In this document: in pieces, positions 35,797 through 47,887 of the stretch
How the letters are laid out: every line of letters begins with the position of its first letter
Position numbering within the stretch: position 1 is the stretch's first letter
NCBI RefSeq assembly: GCF_011075055.1
Contig: NC_058149.1
Location: 6,888,449 to 6,952,448, forward strand
DNA from: Mangifera indica
Taxonomy: Eukaryota; Streptophyta; Magnoliopsida; Sapindales; Anacardiaceae
Length of the DNA: 64,000 nucleotides
Direction of reading: 5' to 3'
Made by a program: the position numbers and the translations under genes
Notes under the pieces: model-generated
Seen by the model: the letters and a program-made list of their open reading frames with translations, nothing else
Databases searched by the model: none
Told to the model about the DNA's origin: nothing

Positions 35797-37066
35797 TGTA
35801 ATACCCCAGGTAAGTGTGAAGGGCGTTTTGATCATTTTATTTCAACTCAACAATATAATTATTGCTTTATTTATTGGTTAGTATTGTGTGTGTATGTGTA
35901 TACAGAGATTCTATACACCTGAGTAAGCCAATAGAGGTATTATGATCTTTATATGGGATGTTATAGGGTTTGAAATCATAATCCCATAATTTTTTGTGAC
36001 TAGATAAGCATAGACTAGCCTTGCGTTATCTATACGTTTTATTTAAGAGGCCAGTTATGCTTGGAAGAATGAACTAACACTTTTTTATAATCCATAACAC
36101 ACACAGAGTAAACTAGGGAAAAAGTAGAGAGTTTCAGATGCTATAAAAGGAAACAGATTGTCGAAAGTTCATAACCATGTGAAGACCTACGTTTCATTAG
36201 AGGAGAGGTAGGCATTCCCCACCTTTCCTTTGTTTTCCATATTGTATTATTAAGTATTACTTGGATAAATTACAGTCAGAATATGGTAGTGCACGGAAGG
36301 CTAGGTAGGTATTCGCCACTCGACACCCTAAAGGGCCAAATATGTAGTGCACGAATGTCATATGTGTAATAAACACACGAAGTTTTTGCTCAGCTGTTGC
36401 ATATCAAGAAGTGCAGCTTGCATGCCAAACATGTGCATAATTATCGGGCATGAAGATTGCACACCAAGCATATACACAGCTATCAAGCATGCAGTTTGCA
36501 TGCTAGGCATGCACTTGGTTGTTTGGTATGGAACATGCACACCACTCATGTGTCTAAGGTGTTTGAAGGTGTGAGTCAGGTGCAGGCCTATGCACTACGA
36601 ATGTTTGGCACCCCTATGCTCGAATGTGTCATGCTTGCGTCAAAAGCCTTAAAAAGTAATGTTTGCCTTATTTACAAACATGGGGATGAGTTAGGTGACC
36701 ATAAGGGTTTGTAAATAATTAGATTAAAAAACGTAGCCATAGTTATGTACAAAGATGGTTACAAGTCATGTTGCAGGCTAATTGATGAAAAGTCATAGCC
36801 TTGAGAATACACGAGCTGATGGATAAGAAGTTTTGGTCTTTAATAGTGGAATTGGAATTAACTCGATAGGTATTAATAATGTAAATGATGTTTGAGACTA
36901 GTGTCACTTCAGACCATTTCCACAGGGAAGATAAATGACACTTAAGATAGGTATCTATCCTGGTTATAGATGTAAGAGGTATTTGAGATAAGTGTCTAAT
37001 CTGATGTGTATAGATATAAAAGGTATCTAAGATGGATGCCCATTCCATCATGAAGGCATAGAAATA
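35797..37066 (+). repeat. 5' LTR of the Gypsy element, truncated
   Basis: Aligns block by block with 41,942-43,380 (e.g. AATAATTATTGCTTTATTT / GTAATTATGGCTCTATTT; TTCCATATTGTATTATTAAG in both). Similarity ends after the GAAGGCATAGA words near 37,060, where a (TG)n(TA)n run begins (37,068-37,100). About 170 bp present near 42,430-42,600 of the 3' LTR seem missing here. Confidence 0.8.
36925..37066 (+). repeat. Minisatellite in the 5' LTR, 41-45 bp units
   Basis: Units built on ACACTTAAGATAGGTATC, GGTATTTGAGATAAGTGTC and GGTATCTAAGATGGATGCC follow each other, about three copies. The same array is seen in the 3' LTR. Confidence 0.65.
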
Positions 37067-37068
37067 TA

Positions 37069-37100
<32 letters not shown>

Positions 37101-37381
37101 ATGTGCATGAATTAGTAATAGAAGCAATGTTAATTGCTCTCGTGCCTTGACCGTTGTAAGTAATTTATAGGTATACTTCATTATGAGTTTTGTGTGGTTT
37201 TGTAGAATAAGGAGATTTAGTCAATTGAATACTCTTATCCTAGATAAGAGTCATTCTAAGACTCTTACACCTATATTGGCTCTGACACTAGTACTAGTGC
37301 TTGTATTGGTACCAACGTTAATACCAAGGATAGTTAAGGAGATAGGATCAAGACTATATGCAAAAAGTGTTAAAAAAACCC

Positions 37382-37521
37382 TACAAGCTGTGTGCCAGTG
37401 TAGGACAATCAATGGAGGCACCAACAACTTTGGTTCAGCTTTAGCCAACACTGCAAGTTGTTTGCCAGTGTAGGACAATCAATAGAGACACCAACAACTT
37501 TGGTTCAGCTTTAGCCAATAC
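37382..37521 (+). repeat. 70-bp tandem duplication near the start of gag
   Basis: GCCAGTGTAGGACAATCAAT starts at 37,394 and again at 37,464, and the following bases match almost completely through TTTGGTTCAGCTTTAGCCAA. The preceding words CAAGCTGTGT and CAAGTTGTTT also pair. 70 is not a multiple of three, so the duplication shifts the frame. Confidence 0.9.
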
Positions 37522-40500
37522 AACAACTTATTCAGTCCCAATCCTATAGATGACTAATGTGAAGGGCTAGATGCATTCGATATATAGGTTAGTAGACAGA
37601 TATCAGCCATCAAAGTTCAGGGGTACCATGGATCCAGTTATGGCTTTTGAATGGATAGAGGTTATGGAAGAGGCCATGACGATGTTTACTATGATTGGCC
37701 AAGAAAAAGTCAAGTATGCTACTTACTTGCTCAGAGGGTATGCCAAAGCTTAGTAGAGATTTATGTGTACTACTCGCCTTGTAGATGACATGCCATGGAC
37801 TAATGTTTGATAAAAAGTATATATTAACAGATGTTATGAGATCCTAATCCTGGGAGTTTTTCAACCTAAAACAAGGTAGTATGATAGTTTGAGAGTATTC
37901 TACCTAATTAAATACTCTTATCATGTTTGCCTCAAAAGTAACCAACACAATTCAAGGTAGGATAAAGATGTTTGTTCAGGGACTTTGAACTAACCTTGGT
38001 AAAGAGGTGATGTTGAGGACCATACTTTCGCTACCTATTTTAAGGCCTTAAATAGGGCCATTAAACTTGAGATTATATTAGATCGCATGGATAGAGAAAA
38101 AGATTCATAATATTTAGAGGAGTTAACCAAGGTCATATTTAGAGAGATGTTACTAGCCGAAGGACTAGCAAGGATAGAGACAAGAGAGGAAAAATGGCCT
38201 TTGAGTCAAGAGGTTTTAAGAAAGGTGACAAAGATAACATGTCTCATTGAAAGAAGCCTTTTATATGTCAGAGGTTTGGTCGTAGACATTAGGGTGAGTG
38301 TAAGCCTAGACAAAAAACTTGTTATAAATGTAGTCAACTTGGACATTTTGCTTGAAAGTATCCTTTAAAGGCTAGTACGACTCTAACAAGACCAGAGCAA
38401 CCCGTAAATGGGGGTCAAGCTAGGGTGTAAACAATTGCTCAGACACAGGTTGATGCCAACCCATCTACTGTGATGGATCAATTGTTTTTTCATACTTTTC
38501 CTTTATATTCTATGATTGATTCAAGTGTTACACATAGCTTTATCGCTCGAGGATTAGTGCAAAGATTAGGGCTAAAAGCCATTGTAGCAAGTCATATTAG
38601 TATCGAGATGCCTAATAGTGATAAATATTGAGTGCAACATATTATTAGGTTAGACAATGGTGCTAAAGGATAAAGAATTAATAATTAACTTGATTGTGTT
38701 TGAAATGTCTAACTTCAACATGATCTTGGGTATGTTTCCTTAGCAAGTATGAGGTTAAAGTTGATTGTAAAAGGAAAATGTTAAGTTTAACTTAGAAAAT
38801 GGTGATGAGTTTTTCTTTGGTAAGGGCTGACTACTCAGCATGATGATTAGTAGCGTTAAAGCCCATAAAAGTTTGAGTAAAAAGTACATCAAATATCTAA
38901 CACATATGGTAAATAGATCTGATTTTGAGTTAGCTTTAAATATGGGAAACACTTTGGTGGTTTGTGAGTTTCAAAATATATTCTCGATAGCTTACCAAGA
39001 CTAGAACTTGAAATAGAGGTAAAGTTTAATATTGAGTTGGCTTTAGGAATAACACAAATATCTAAGGCACTTAGACATATGGCTTCAGTAGAGCTCTAAG
39101 AATTAAAGAATAGTTATAGAAGCTACTTGATAGTGGGTTTATTTGATCGAGTCATTTGTCATGGGGTACATCGATCCTCTTTATCAAAAGAAAGATAGAT
39201 TAATGTGCATGTGTATCTATTACAAGGAACTTGACTGGGTGACAATAAAGAATAAGTATTCACTACCAAGAATTAACAATTTGTTTGATCAATTAAGAGG
39301 AGCTAAAATATTTTCAAATATAGACTTGAGGTATAGGTATTATTAGGTTCAAGTTATTGAGAGGGATATTTTGATGACTACATTTAGAACAGATACAAAC
39401 ATTATAAGTTTATAGTGATGCCTTTTGGGTTGACCAATGTTTTAGTAGTCTTAATGGATCTTCTAAACAAGGTGTTTCAAGATTGGTTAAATAGTTTCAT
39501 CGTAGTTTTCATTGATGACATTTTATTATATTCCAAAACTCATAAGGAGCATAAGTAATATCTGAGACTAGTGTTGCAGAGATTAAGAAATCAATAATTG
39601 TATGTCAAATTTTTCAAATATGAGTTTTGACTAGATCGTATAACGTTTATAGGGTATGTGGTTTTGACTGATGGTATTTTAATAAACCCAAGTAAGGTTA
39701 AAGTTATGATAGAATGATAGTGGCTGAGATCAGCTAAGGAGGTTTGAAGTATCTTGAGATTAGCCGGTTATTATTGATGATTTATTAAGGGCTTTTTCAA
39801 ATTGGTCGGATCATTGATTGAGTTGACTTGAAGGATATTCACTTTCAATGGTCTTTAGATTGTGAAGACAACTTTTAGGCCTTGAAATAAAGATTAATTA
39901 GAGCTTTGGTCATGACTTTATTGATTGATGGTGAGGAGTATGATCTGTATATAAATGCATCACATTAAGGACTTAGTGTTGTCTTAAAGCAAAGAGACAG
40001 GGTGGGGTGATTGTATACGCCTCTTGCCAGCTAAACTATTATGAGAACAAGTGTCTAACCCTTGATTTAGAATTAGTTGTAGTGGTTGTTGTTTTTAAGA
40101 TCTGACACCATTATTTGTATTGGGTGAAGACTAATGTATACACTGATTATAAAAGTCTGAAATATATTTTCACTTAGAATGAATTAAATATGAGGCAACA
40201 TCGGTGGTTAGAATTGGTCAAAGATTATGAAATGGACATTAAGTACCATCTAGATAAAACCAATGTCATGGTCAATGCTTTAAGTAAGAACGTAACGTTG
40301 TCTTAGATAACTACATTTTCTAAGTCACAATGAGATATCCTTTGCTAGTAGATTGAGGTGGTCACGAGTTGTTGGTCGAATTGGACATTATATTAACTAT
40401 GTTAGATGAGATCAGGATTAGGCAAGCTACTAATAAGTTGTGTGCCTAGATGATATAACAAGTTGCTAATAGACTCAAACCAGATTTTTGAGTGGTTGAT

Positions 40501-41140
40501 AGGGTTTCAAGATTCAAAGATTGAGTTTGTATTCCCTAAGATGTTGACTTAAAGACTTAAATTTTGACAAAAGTGCATAATGCACTTTACACTACCCATC
40601 CCAAGAATGTAATGATGTATCATGATTTGAGGAGATCTTATTGATAGTATGGTATGAAAAAGGTAGTGACATATTTCATGGCAATGTGCATGACCTGTCA
40701 ACAGGTCAAGGCCAAGCATCAGTAACCATCAAGATTTTTACAGCCTTTGACCATTCCTGAGTGGAAACAGATAAGGTTTCGATTAACTTTTGGTAAGATT
40801 GCTAAGAGTCAAAAGTGGATTTAATGTCTTATAGGTAATTATGGATCAATTGACAAATTTAACACACTTCATTTCGGTTAGAGATAATATAGGCACTAAT
40901 CAGTTAAGATAGATTTATGTGAGAGAGATAGTTAGGCTCCATGGGGTACCAAAAAGGATCATGTCAGATATAAATAGACGACTTGTTTCAACTTTTTGAT
41001 AAGGACTATAGAAGGCATTAGGTACCTAGTTATTTTTCAGTATGATATACCACCCCTAATAAAACAGTCAGACTGAGAAAGTCAAACATGTGATTAAGGA
41101 TATGCTAAAGGAATGTTGCCTAGATCATAGGGCTAGTTAG

Positions 41141-41332
41141 ATTGATGTTCTATTTTTAATAGAGTTCCCCTATAACAGTAGTTATTAGATAACCATTCAG
41201 ATGGCCTCGTATGAGGCATTCTATAAGAGGAAATATATTGATGTTCTACTTTTTATGAAGTTCCTCTACAACAATAGTTATTAGATAACCATTCAGATGA
41301 CCTCGTATGAGGCACTCTATGAGAGGAAATAT
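41141..41332 (+). repeat. 96-bp in-frame tandem duplication inside the integrase relic
   Basis: ATTGATGTTCTA starts at 41,141 and 41,237; the copies run through CAGATGGCCTCGTATGAGGC / CAGATGACCTCGTATGAGGC and AAGAGGAAATAT / GAGAGGAAATAT. 96 bp is 32 codons. It repeats the segment after the integrase core that reads IQMASYEAFYKRKY. Confidence 0.92.
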
Positions 41333-41941
41333 CAATCACTGTTGCATTAAGACAAGATTAAAGAAAGAGATGAATTGGCCAAAGCTTTATGGCCTGAGGT
41401 GACCTACCAAATGATTGACCAAGTGAGGTTGATCCAAGAGAGAATGAAACAGGTTTATGATCGATAAAAGAGTTATGCCAATAAGAGGAGACATGACTTA
41501 GAGTTTAAGGTCGATGACCATATGTTTATTAAAATTGCCTTTTTATCGGCATGTGATGAGATTTGACAGGAAAAGAAGTTAGTTACCTTGATATATTGGG
41601 CTATACAAAATCACCTCGATAAGATAGCTTATTAGCTTACTTTGCCAACAAGCATTGAGCGTGTTCTTAATTTGTTCCATGTGTTGCTATTACGTAAGTG
41701 TCTTGGCGATCCATCTCAAGTAGTTAGACTTGAGAATGTTTAGTAGAAGTACAGTTTGATATATGAGGAGTCCTAATATGGATTATAGATCAGCAAATTA
41801 AGATAATTCTTTGGTCAAAGTTTAGTAGTAGAACCATTAAGTTGATGAGGCTACTTAGGAGATAAAAGAGGATATGAGACAGAGATTTCTCCAATTACTT
41901 GGGTGAATTTCGAGATTGAAATTCTTTTATAGAGAGAGAAA

Positions 41942-43787
41942 TGTAATAGCTCAAGTAAGTGTGAAAGGCACTTTAGTCATTTCCTTTTGACTTAACGTTG
42001 TAATTATGGCTCTATTTATTGGTTAGCATTTTTTTTTTTTGTGTGTGTATAAAGAGATTGTATGCACTTGATTGAGCCCAAAAGGGTGTTATGGTCTTTA
42101 TGTGTGATGTTATGCAGTTTGAAATCATGATCCCATAAATTTTGGTGATTGGATAAGCATAGGTTAGCCTTGCTTTATCTTTACATTTTATTTAAAAGAC
42201 CAGTCAAGCTTGGAAGAAATAAGTAATGCTCTTTCATAATATAAAACACACACAGAGTAAACAAAGAAAAGAGTATAGAGTTTCAGGTGTCATAAAAGGG
42301 AAGAAGATCACCAGAAGTCCATAGGCATATGAAGACATGTATTTCATCAGAGGAAAAGTAGATATTCTTCACCCTCTATTTGTTTTCCATATTGTATTAT
42401 TAAGTATTATTTGGATAAATTATGATTAGAATGTTGTAGGATACTTGGGTGGTTTTTGATTCAATCTTACGCTTGTTAAATTGATTAGGATGATTGGTTT
42501 TATTTTTAGGATCAAGTCATATGTGTAGGAACTATAGGTTTGTGTTTGCATTTATTTCAAACTAAAAATCGATAAGAATGCAATGTTGTAGATGCCAAGC
42601 ACGCCCGTGTATTAGAGGTGTACGATTATGCCTCGGTTGGATCATCGCCTAGCATTGTGAAAGGCCAAACGTGTGCACAGGTGCCAAACGTACACATACA
42701 TGCCAAACAAATGTATAACTATCGAGCATGCATTTAGTTGTAGGCGTGTATATGGACGTTGGGCACACGTTTAATTGTCTAATGCATAGTGTGCATACCC
42801 ATGTAGTTTGTGGTGCACCCACTAGCCTATAACACCTCTATATAGCTCATGACACCCGTGTGCCTAAGGTACTCGACAATGCGAGTTAGGCGCATGATCA
42901 TGCATTATGAATCTTTGGCACACTCGTGCCTGAATGTGTCATGCTCATGTCAAAAACCCTAAAAAGTAGCTTTCGCCTTATTTACAAGAGCAATGATGAG
43001 TTAGGTAACTATAAGGGTTCGTAAAGAATCGAATTCGAAAATATTGCCATAGTTTTATACATAGATGGTTACAAGTCATGTTGTAGGCCAATTGATGAAA
43101 CGTCCGAGTCTTGAGGATACACAGACTGATTGATAAGATGCCTAGGTCCCTAGTAATGGCAGTTGAATTAACTTAATAGGTATTGTTGATGTAAGTGGCA
43201 TTTGAGATAGACATCTTATTAGACCATTTCCATATGAGAGGTAAACGACACCTGAGTGGGTGTCCATCCCAGCTATGAATGTAGGAGGCACCTGAGATGG
43301 GTGTTAAATTTGATGTGCATGAATGTAAGAAGTATATGAGATGAATGTCATTTCATCATGAGGGCATAGAGGACATCTGGGACAGGTGTCTGGTCGAATG
43401 CGTCAAGGATGCGTACGATGGTGAGATTTGTCAAGGATATTCATAAAGATCACCAAACTTATTACGAATGTCTACTGAGAGTTTTGACTCACGTATTCTT
43501 GGTTTTATAACTAGGAGAAACAATGTAGTCGACTATAATTGCCTTAATATTTTGTTATGTATTTGGTTTGGATTTCTTTAATTTTTTGCATGTTGAAATT
43601 TGAATAACATTTTTTTGTATTCTTTCCATAGAAACACCTTTTGACACGTTTTTTCATTAATAGTAATTGTTTGATGTTCTTTCATTAATTGATATTAACA
43701 TTATGTTTTATTATAATTTAAAATTGGTTGCCATGTCATGTCAGTAATTTGATCAATTGGGGCAAATACATGGAGTAGGGTGTTATA
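41942..43787 (+). repeat. 3' LTR of the Gypsy element
   Basis: About 1.85 kb from TGTAATAGCTC to GGGTGTTATA. Includes a poly-T/GT run at about 42,027-42,048, a cluster of GCCAAAC-TGTGCA words (42,660-42,780) and a 41-45 bp minisatellite (43,230-43,400). Confidence 0.88.
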
Positions 43788-44300
43788 GAAAGTCTTCAAA
43801 CTTGAGGGTGCATCTTATTACTCATTATTGGTGCAATGCTTTAGGCAGTGGCTAACATACAAGGTTTATGGACCTTGAGAAGCGAACATGTACATGCCAA
43901 AAATTCTATTTTTCATAAATTCCTTATAAACACATCACCACAACAGTGAGATATGTGAACCTCTTATAGTGTTATCGATGGGTGCATCCCTATTACGATA
44001 CTATATATTATTGACAGTTTATCCAAAAAGTGTCAATCTATAGGGTGATCAATCAGATTGCATTTATGCAGAGGATGCTAAAGTTCTTCTTCCATTGTTT
44101 ATCAATTACCAAGCTAGACATTTATCAAATAGAAACATAATTCCTTTCCAAAGTGAGGTGGTTCAATAGTACTAGTTTTGTAGTCAATTTCAACAACTTG
44201 ACCATATGAGATTGAATTGTAAAAGTCCAACATTGATTCCTAGTTCTACACTATTAGGTTCTGCTAGAAGAGCTTCAGTCGAAGATCATCACACATTATG
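43788..44300 (+). pseudogene. MULE transposase relic, right part (SWIM end and zinc knuckle)
   Basis: One + frame is nearly open from 43,793 to about 44,297 with six stops. It starts VFKLEGASYYSLLVQCFRQW, then RYYILLTVYP near 44,003, then GDQSDCIYAEDAKVLLPLF at about 44,053-44,108, the block that follows the SWIM finger in many plant MULE transposases. A knuckle-like C-x2-F-x4-H-x4-C at 44,179-44,220 (CSQFQQLDHMRLNC) has Phe for the second Cys. It continues the frame of 35,735-35,796 across the Gypsy element. The family call is mine from motif memory. Confidence 0.65.
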
Positions 44301-46938
44301 AAGTGATTCACTCCTGTTTTTATTTTATCTTGTCTTTGTTATTGTGGTTGTAATGATACTATTGTTCACATGCATTCAATCCATGTACTTGTTGTAGTAA
44401 CACTTTCTCATTAATGGTATATTTCATGTAACGGTCATTTTTTAATGTTAATATTCTTTACATACAATCAATTCTTCTTTCACATTTTAGAATACAATTC
44501 GAATGTTGACATTAAAACATATTATATATTTGCCCTTTCATTCTCCAGTTAACTGCAATTAATATATAGATGAATACACATGTTATACAAATACATGTGA
44601 GATCATCAAATGCTTGTTCCCTTTTTTTTTTTGTTGTCTCAAAGCAAGATGATGTAAGAAAATAAATGAAAATAGATTGAATTTTATAATCCACGCTTTG
44701 TTAAAAAAAAAAGGACTAAAATTTTAAAAACTACACTTTAAAATATCCAAAATATAAAACATTAGAAAACCTAAAAATGGAATATATAAAACCCCTCAAA
44801 AATAAAAAATATTATAAACTTTTACCACTACACATACAACATAAAACAAACATGGTGAAAAATAACCAAAACCTCTATCATGTGTGTCCTGCATAGTGGA
44901 TTGTAAAAACTTCCCCCCATACATTTAAAAATAACCAAAACTTGTCCACCATGCGGGTCATGCATTATTGGAAAGTATTACAAAAGCCTGCATCGTCAAC
45001 CTAGATCACCACACATGACCTACATGATGATTACAAATCACATGTGGTGATCAAATCACTATAAATCTACACCGATTTTAACACAAATCAAATAATAAAT
45101 TTTATCCAAATTGCAAAGAATTCAAGATATTTCACATAAATTCTAAATGGGCAAAACCGAGCTGTAAAAGACCCTACATCTACACCAAAATACTTAAATT
45201 TTTATATTATAAGCTATTCAACATTGTAATGAATAATTTATAAACTTTTTTTTTGCCATTTTTCCAAAAAAATCGCCAGATTTTTAAGTAATGAACAGTG
45301 AACACACGGCGAGTTTCGGTTATTTAGGGCAAAAATGCGAGATTTCAAAGTTGGAAATGAATTTAAGGATTGTTTATATATGGTCATTTTTAACAATCTG
45401 TTAAACATTGGTTATGTCCATTTAACACCCAACAAGTTTGTCTATTCCTTTAAGTACGTTTGACTTTGAATTTTTTTGAATTTCTTAAATTTTAAAGAGT
45501 TGAAAACCTTGAAATTATTATGAAAGTTTGGAGTTACAAAATTAAAATTAAATAGAAGTTCCATATTAAAAATAAAAATAGGAGTTATAAAATTGAAATT
45601 AATATGCCAATTAAAATTTTTTAAATGGAAATAAATTTTACAACTGACAACAACTTAAATTATACAACTTTAAGTATGTGTTTGGTTCAAGCAATATTTT
45701 AATATTGAATATGAAATATTATTATAAAAATAGATTATTTAAAAGTTTATTAGGAAATAATTACAGTAATAAAATAATATTAAACTATTATTTTTTAATA
45801 TTTTATTATGAAATATTATCATAAAAATAGATTATTATATATAAATTAATATTATAATTGATAAAATTATGTATTTTATGCTAAATATTTGTTTTACATA
45901 TTTTTTAAAATATTTTTCATCTGATTATATATTAAGATTTTTTTATATTATCAAATCATGAAATTAATTGATTATTTTTTAAAATTTTATTATATTATCA
46001 ACATATTATATTAATTGTTATTTTAATTAATATGTTTTATAACCTAATAATTATATAAGATAATATTAATAATAAAAAATATATTATTAGGTAGTTAAAG
46101 ATTATTCAAAAACAACTGTACAATAAGATTCTGTTACAATTATGACATTTTAAGACTTACTAATTATCTTTTGGTGGTCTTTCTTATCAAAAGGAGCAAC
46201 TTTTGACATTTGGGTTATATTTTCAACACCTTGTAATACCACTTGTCTCACATGGAGGGGACCTTTTGGTTTTAGGACAATACATGCTAATATCTCTCTC
46301 TCTAAACTAGTGCTAGATTTAAATCAAATTTGCTCAAGTTTGAAAATTAGGTTGTCTCGATTTAGTTTGGTTTGAATTCACTTAATTTATATTTGATTCG
46401 AACTTAAGTTTGAAGGTTTAGCTTGTTTTGAAACTAAATTGAATTCAAATTAAAAAAAATTCGATTCGGTTTGACTCACAATTATTTAGAAGGTTTGATT
46501 TGATTCGAACTTGATTTATGACTCGATTTGAATTTTATTAACTAATTATTCAATGATGTTATTTTATTAATGAGTTATTAATTTAAATCATAAATCTGAA
46601 TCATATATTTGAGTTATAAATTTAAATTATAAATTTAAGTTAAACTTAAACCGAATCACTTTCACTCAAAATAAATTGGAGCCAAACTATTTTAATTATA
46701 ATTGAACTCAAATCAAATCAAATAATATTTAGATTTAAATTGTTTCGTATTTACTCTTACTCTACAGTCATGTTTATTTTTTCACTCTTCTTAATTTTTA
46801 TTTAATAAAAAATATAGTATTATTTATATATATCTGTTGAGTAAAAATTTGATTAATTGATATCATTCTCGAACGGGTCATTCAAAAAAAATATTAAAAA
46901 TATCTCTACCATAGATTTTTATAATTTTATAAAGAAGA
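44301..46938. other. AT-rich intergenic sequence, possible decayed MITEs
   Basis: No gene motif. 45,690-46,100 is extremely AT-rich with internal direct repeats (TATGAAATATTAT-ATAAAAATAGATTATT at about 45,709 and 45,807). Its ends (TGTTTGGTTCAAGCAATAT and the complement of the bases near 46,110) look weakly inverted. 46,310-46,745 is rich in GATTCGA/TTTGAATT words, as in decayed hAT-type MITEs. Termini and target duplications are not clear for either. Confidence 0.4.
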
Positions 46939-47054
46939 TTCTGATATTTAATGAATTTTTAATATTTTGAGCACGGTTTTTAATCATTTTATTGAAGGAA
47001 TATTTTAATAGTTGTCGACTGACCTGCACGTGAAATAACACTTTTTACAGGGTG
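46939..47054 (+). repeat. Duplicated block, distal copy (promoter-proximal copy at 47,599-47,720)
   Basis: CTGATATTTAATGAATTTTT through CTTTTTACAGGGTGA matches 47,599-47,720 in order, about 660 bp apart, with small indels. The region between (47,055-47,340) contains a short minus-strand open frame of 101 codons that I do not recognise. Confidence 0.8.
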
Positions 47055-47598
47055 AAAGCCCCGTGAAATAACAGTTGCTGACTGAAGTTCCCACCCTCTT
47101 CATTTCCAATCGGTCTTCCGTCTTAGGCACCACAGTTCTAGAGAGGCCATTTTCGTCGGCTTGAATCATCTCAAGCTTAGGCAGTTGACTGAAGAAAATG
47201 GTTGGACGAAGACGCGCATGGTTCATCTTAAGCTGGCAAGACAATTTTGGAGATGCATATTTTTGATAGGATGAAAATGAGTCATTTTTATCTAATCTAA
47301 CAGATGTCATCTTTGTCTAACAAAAGTGATAATCTAATATTAAAGGTGAACTTAAAAAAAAAATGGTGAAAAGATCGATTGATAATAAAAATAAAAATGA
47401 TTTTTATAAAAGTAAAAAAATAATTATTTTTTAAATTTTAAATAAGAAAAATAATTAATTTTTTAAATTAAAAAAATGATAAAATTTAATTTTTATTAAA
47501 TAATAATTTAATTTTTAATTTTAATAAAATAATAATTTTAAAATTTTAAAAATACACCGAAATTGGCGAGAGTAAGCCTTTTGGTCTTTTAAAAGGGG
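47055..47598. other. Sequence between duplicated blocks
   Basis: The first half is less AT-rich (47,040-47,280) and open on the minus strand (LRPTIFFSQLPKLEMIQADE), possibly a decayed exon or leader of a duplicated neighbour gene. The second half (47,340-47,560) is poly-A/T-rich low-complexity sequence. Confidence 0.35.
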
Positions 47599-47720
47599 TT
47601 CTGATATGTAATAAATTTTTAATATTTTGAGCAGATTCTTTAATAAGTTTTTTAGGGAATATTTTAATATTTGTTGACTGACGTGCACACTAAAAAAAAA
47701 AAGAACTTTTTACAGGGTGA
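47599..47720 (+). repeat. Duplicated block, proximal copy, upstream of the zinc-ribbon gene
   Basis: Matches 46,939-47,054. It ends about 50 bp before the TATA box of the gene at 47,888, so it lies in the likely promoter. Confidence 0.8.
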
Positions 47721-47768
47721 GACTAAATAATCCCCCACACAAAGCCGTGTTCTCTCATCTCATCTCTC

Positions 47769-47775
47769 TATAAAT
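47769..47775 (+). promoter_or_regulatory. TATA box of the zinc-ribbon gene
   Basis: TATAAAT lies 119 bp before the ATG at 47,888. A CT-rich stretch (47,752-47,790) surrounds it and transcription would start near 47,800, giving a leader of about 85-90 bp with no upstream ATG. Confidence 0.6.
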
Positions 47776-47887
47776 TCTGTCTTCACGCCTTTTTTTTCCA
47801 GAGTCCTCGATTCCCGAGTTTCAATCTCAAAATCTACAACCAAATCTGGGTCAAAATCCTCCAACACAGAGATCGAAGAAGAGCATA

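Larger units (their letters stand above)
37183..41935 (+). pseudogene. Gypsy gag-pol relic with stops and frameshifts
   Basis: Gag: DRYQPSKFRGTMDPVMAFEW at 37,595-37,660. Zinc-finger words with CYKCSQLGHFA near 38,315-38,350, where the last Cys is Tyr. Protease: MIDSSVTHSFIARG near 38,513. Reverse transcriptase: [19 protein letters not shown] at about 39,218-39,275 and [12 protein letters not shown] near 39,504 (the active-site box in the Gypsy form). RNase H near 39,950-40,310. Integrase: zinc-binding region near 40,570-40,730, core with MDQLTNLTHFI at 40,840, C-terminal LPTSIERVLNLFHVLLLRK near 41,642 and a chromodomain-like ending EEATWE at about 41,845. Many in-frame stops and shifts; not functional. 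A 96-bp tandem duplication lies in the integrase. Confidence 0.87.
35797..43787 (+). mobile_element. Gypsy element, near full length but decayed, + strand
   Basis: The 5' LTR starts TGTAATACCCCAGG at 35,797. The 3' LTR is 41,942-43,787 (about 1,846 bp), starting TGTAATAGCTCAAG after a purine tract (agagagagaa) and ending GGGTGTTATA. The LTR copies are clearly homologous but well diverged. Flanks GAAAA (35,792-35,796) and GAAAG (43,788-43,792) look like a 5-bp target duplication with one change. The 5' LTR can be followed only to about 37,066; its last several hundred bases and the primer-binding site are missing. The internal region holds gag, protease, reverse transcriptase, RNase H and integrase relics in the Gypsy order. 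Wording resembles Tekay/Del chromoviruses, which is an inference. Confidence 0.88.
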
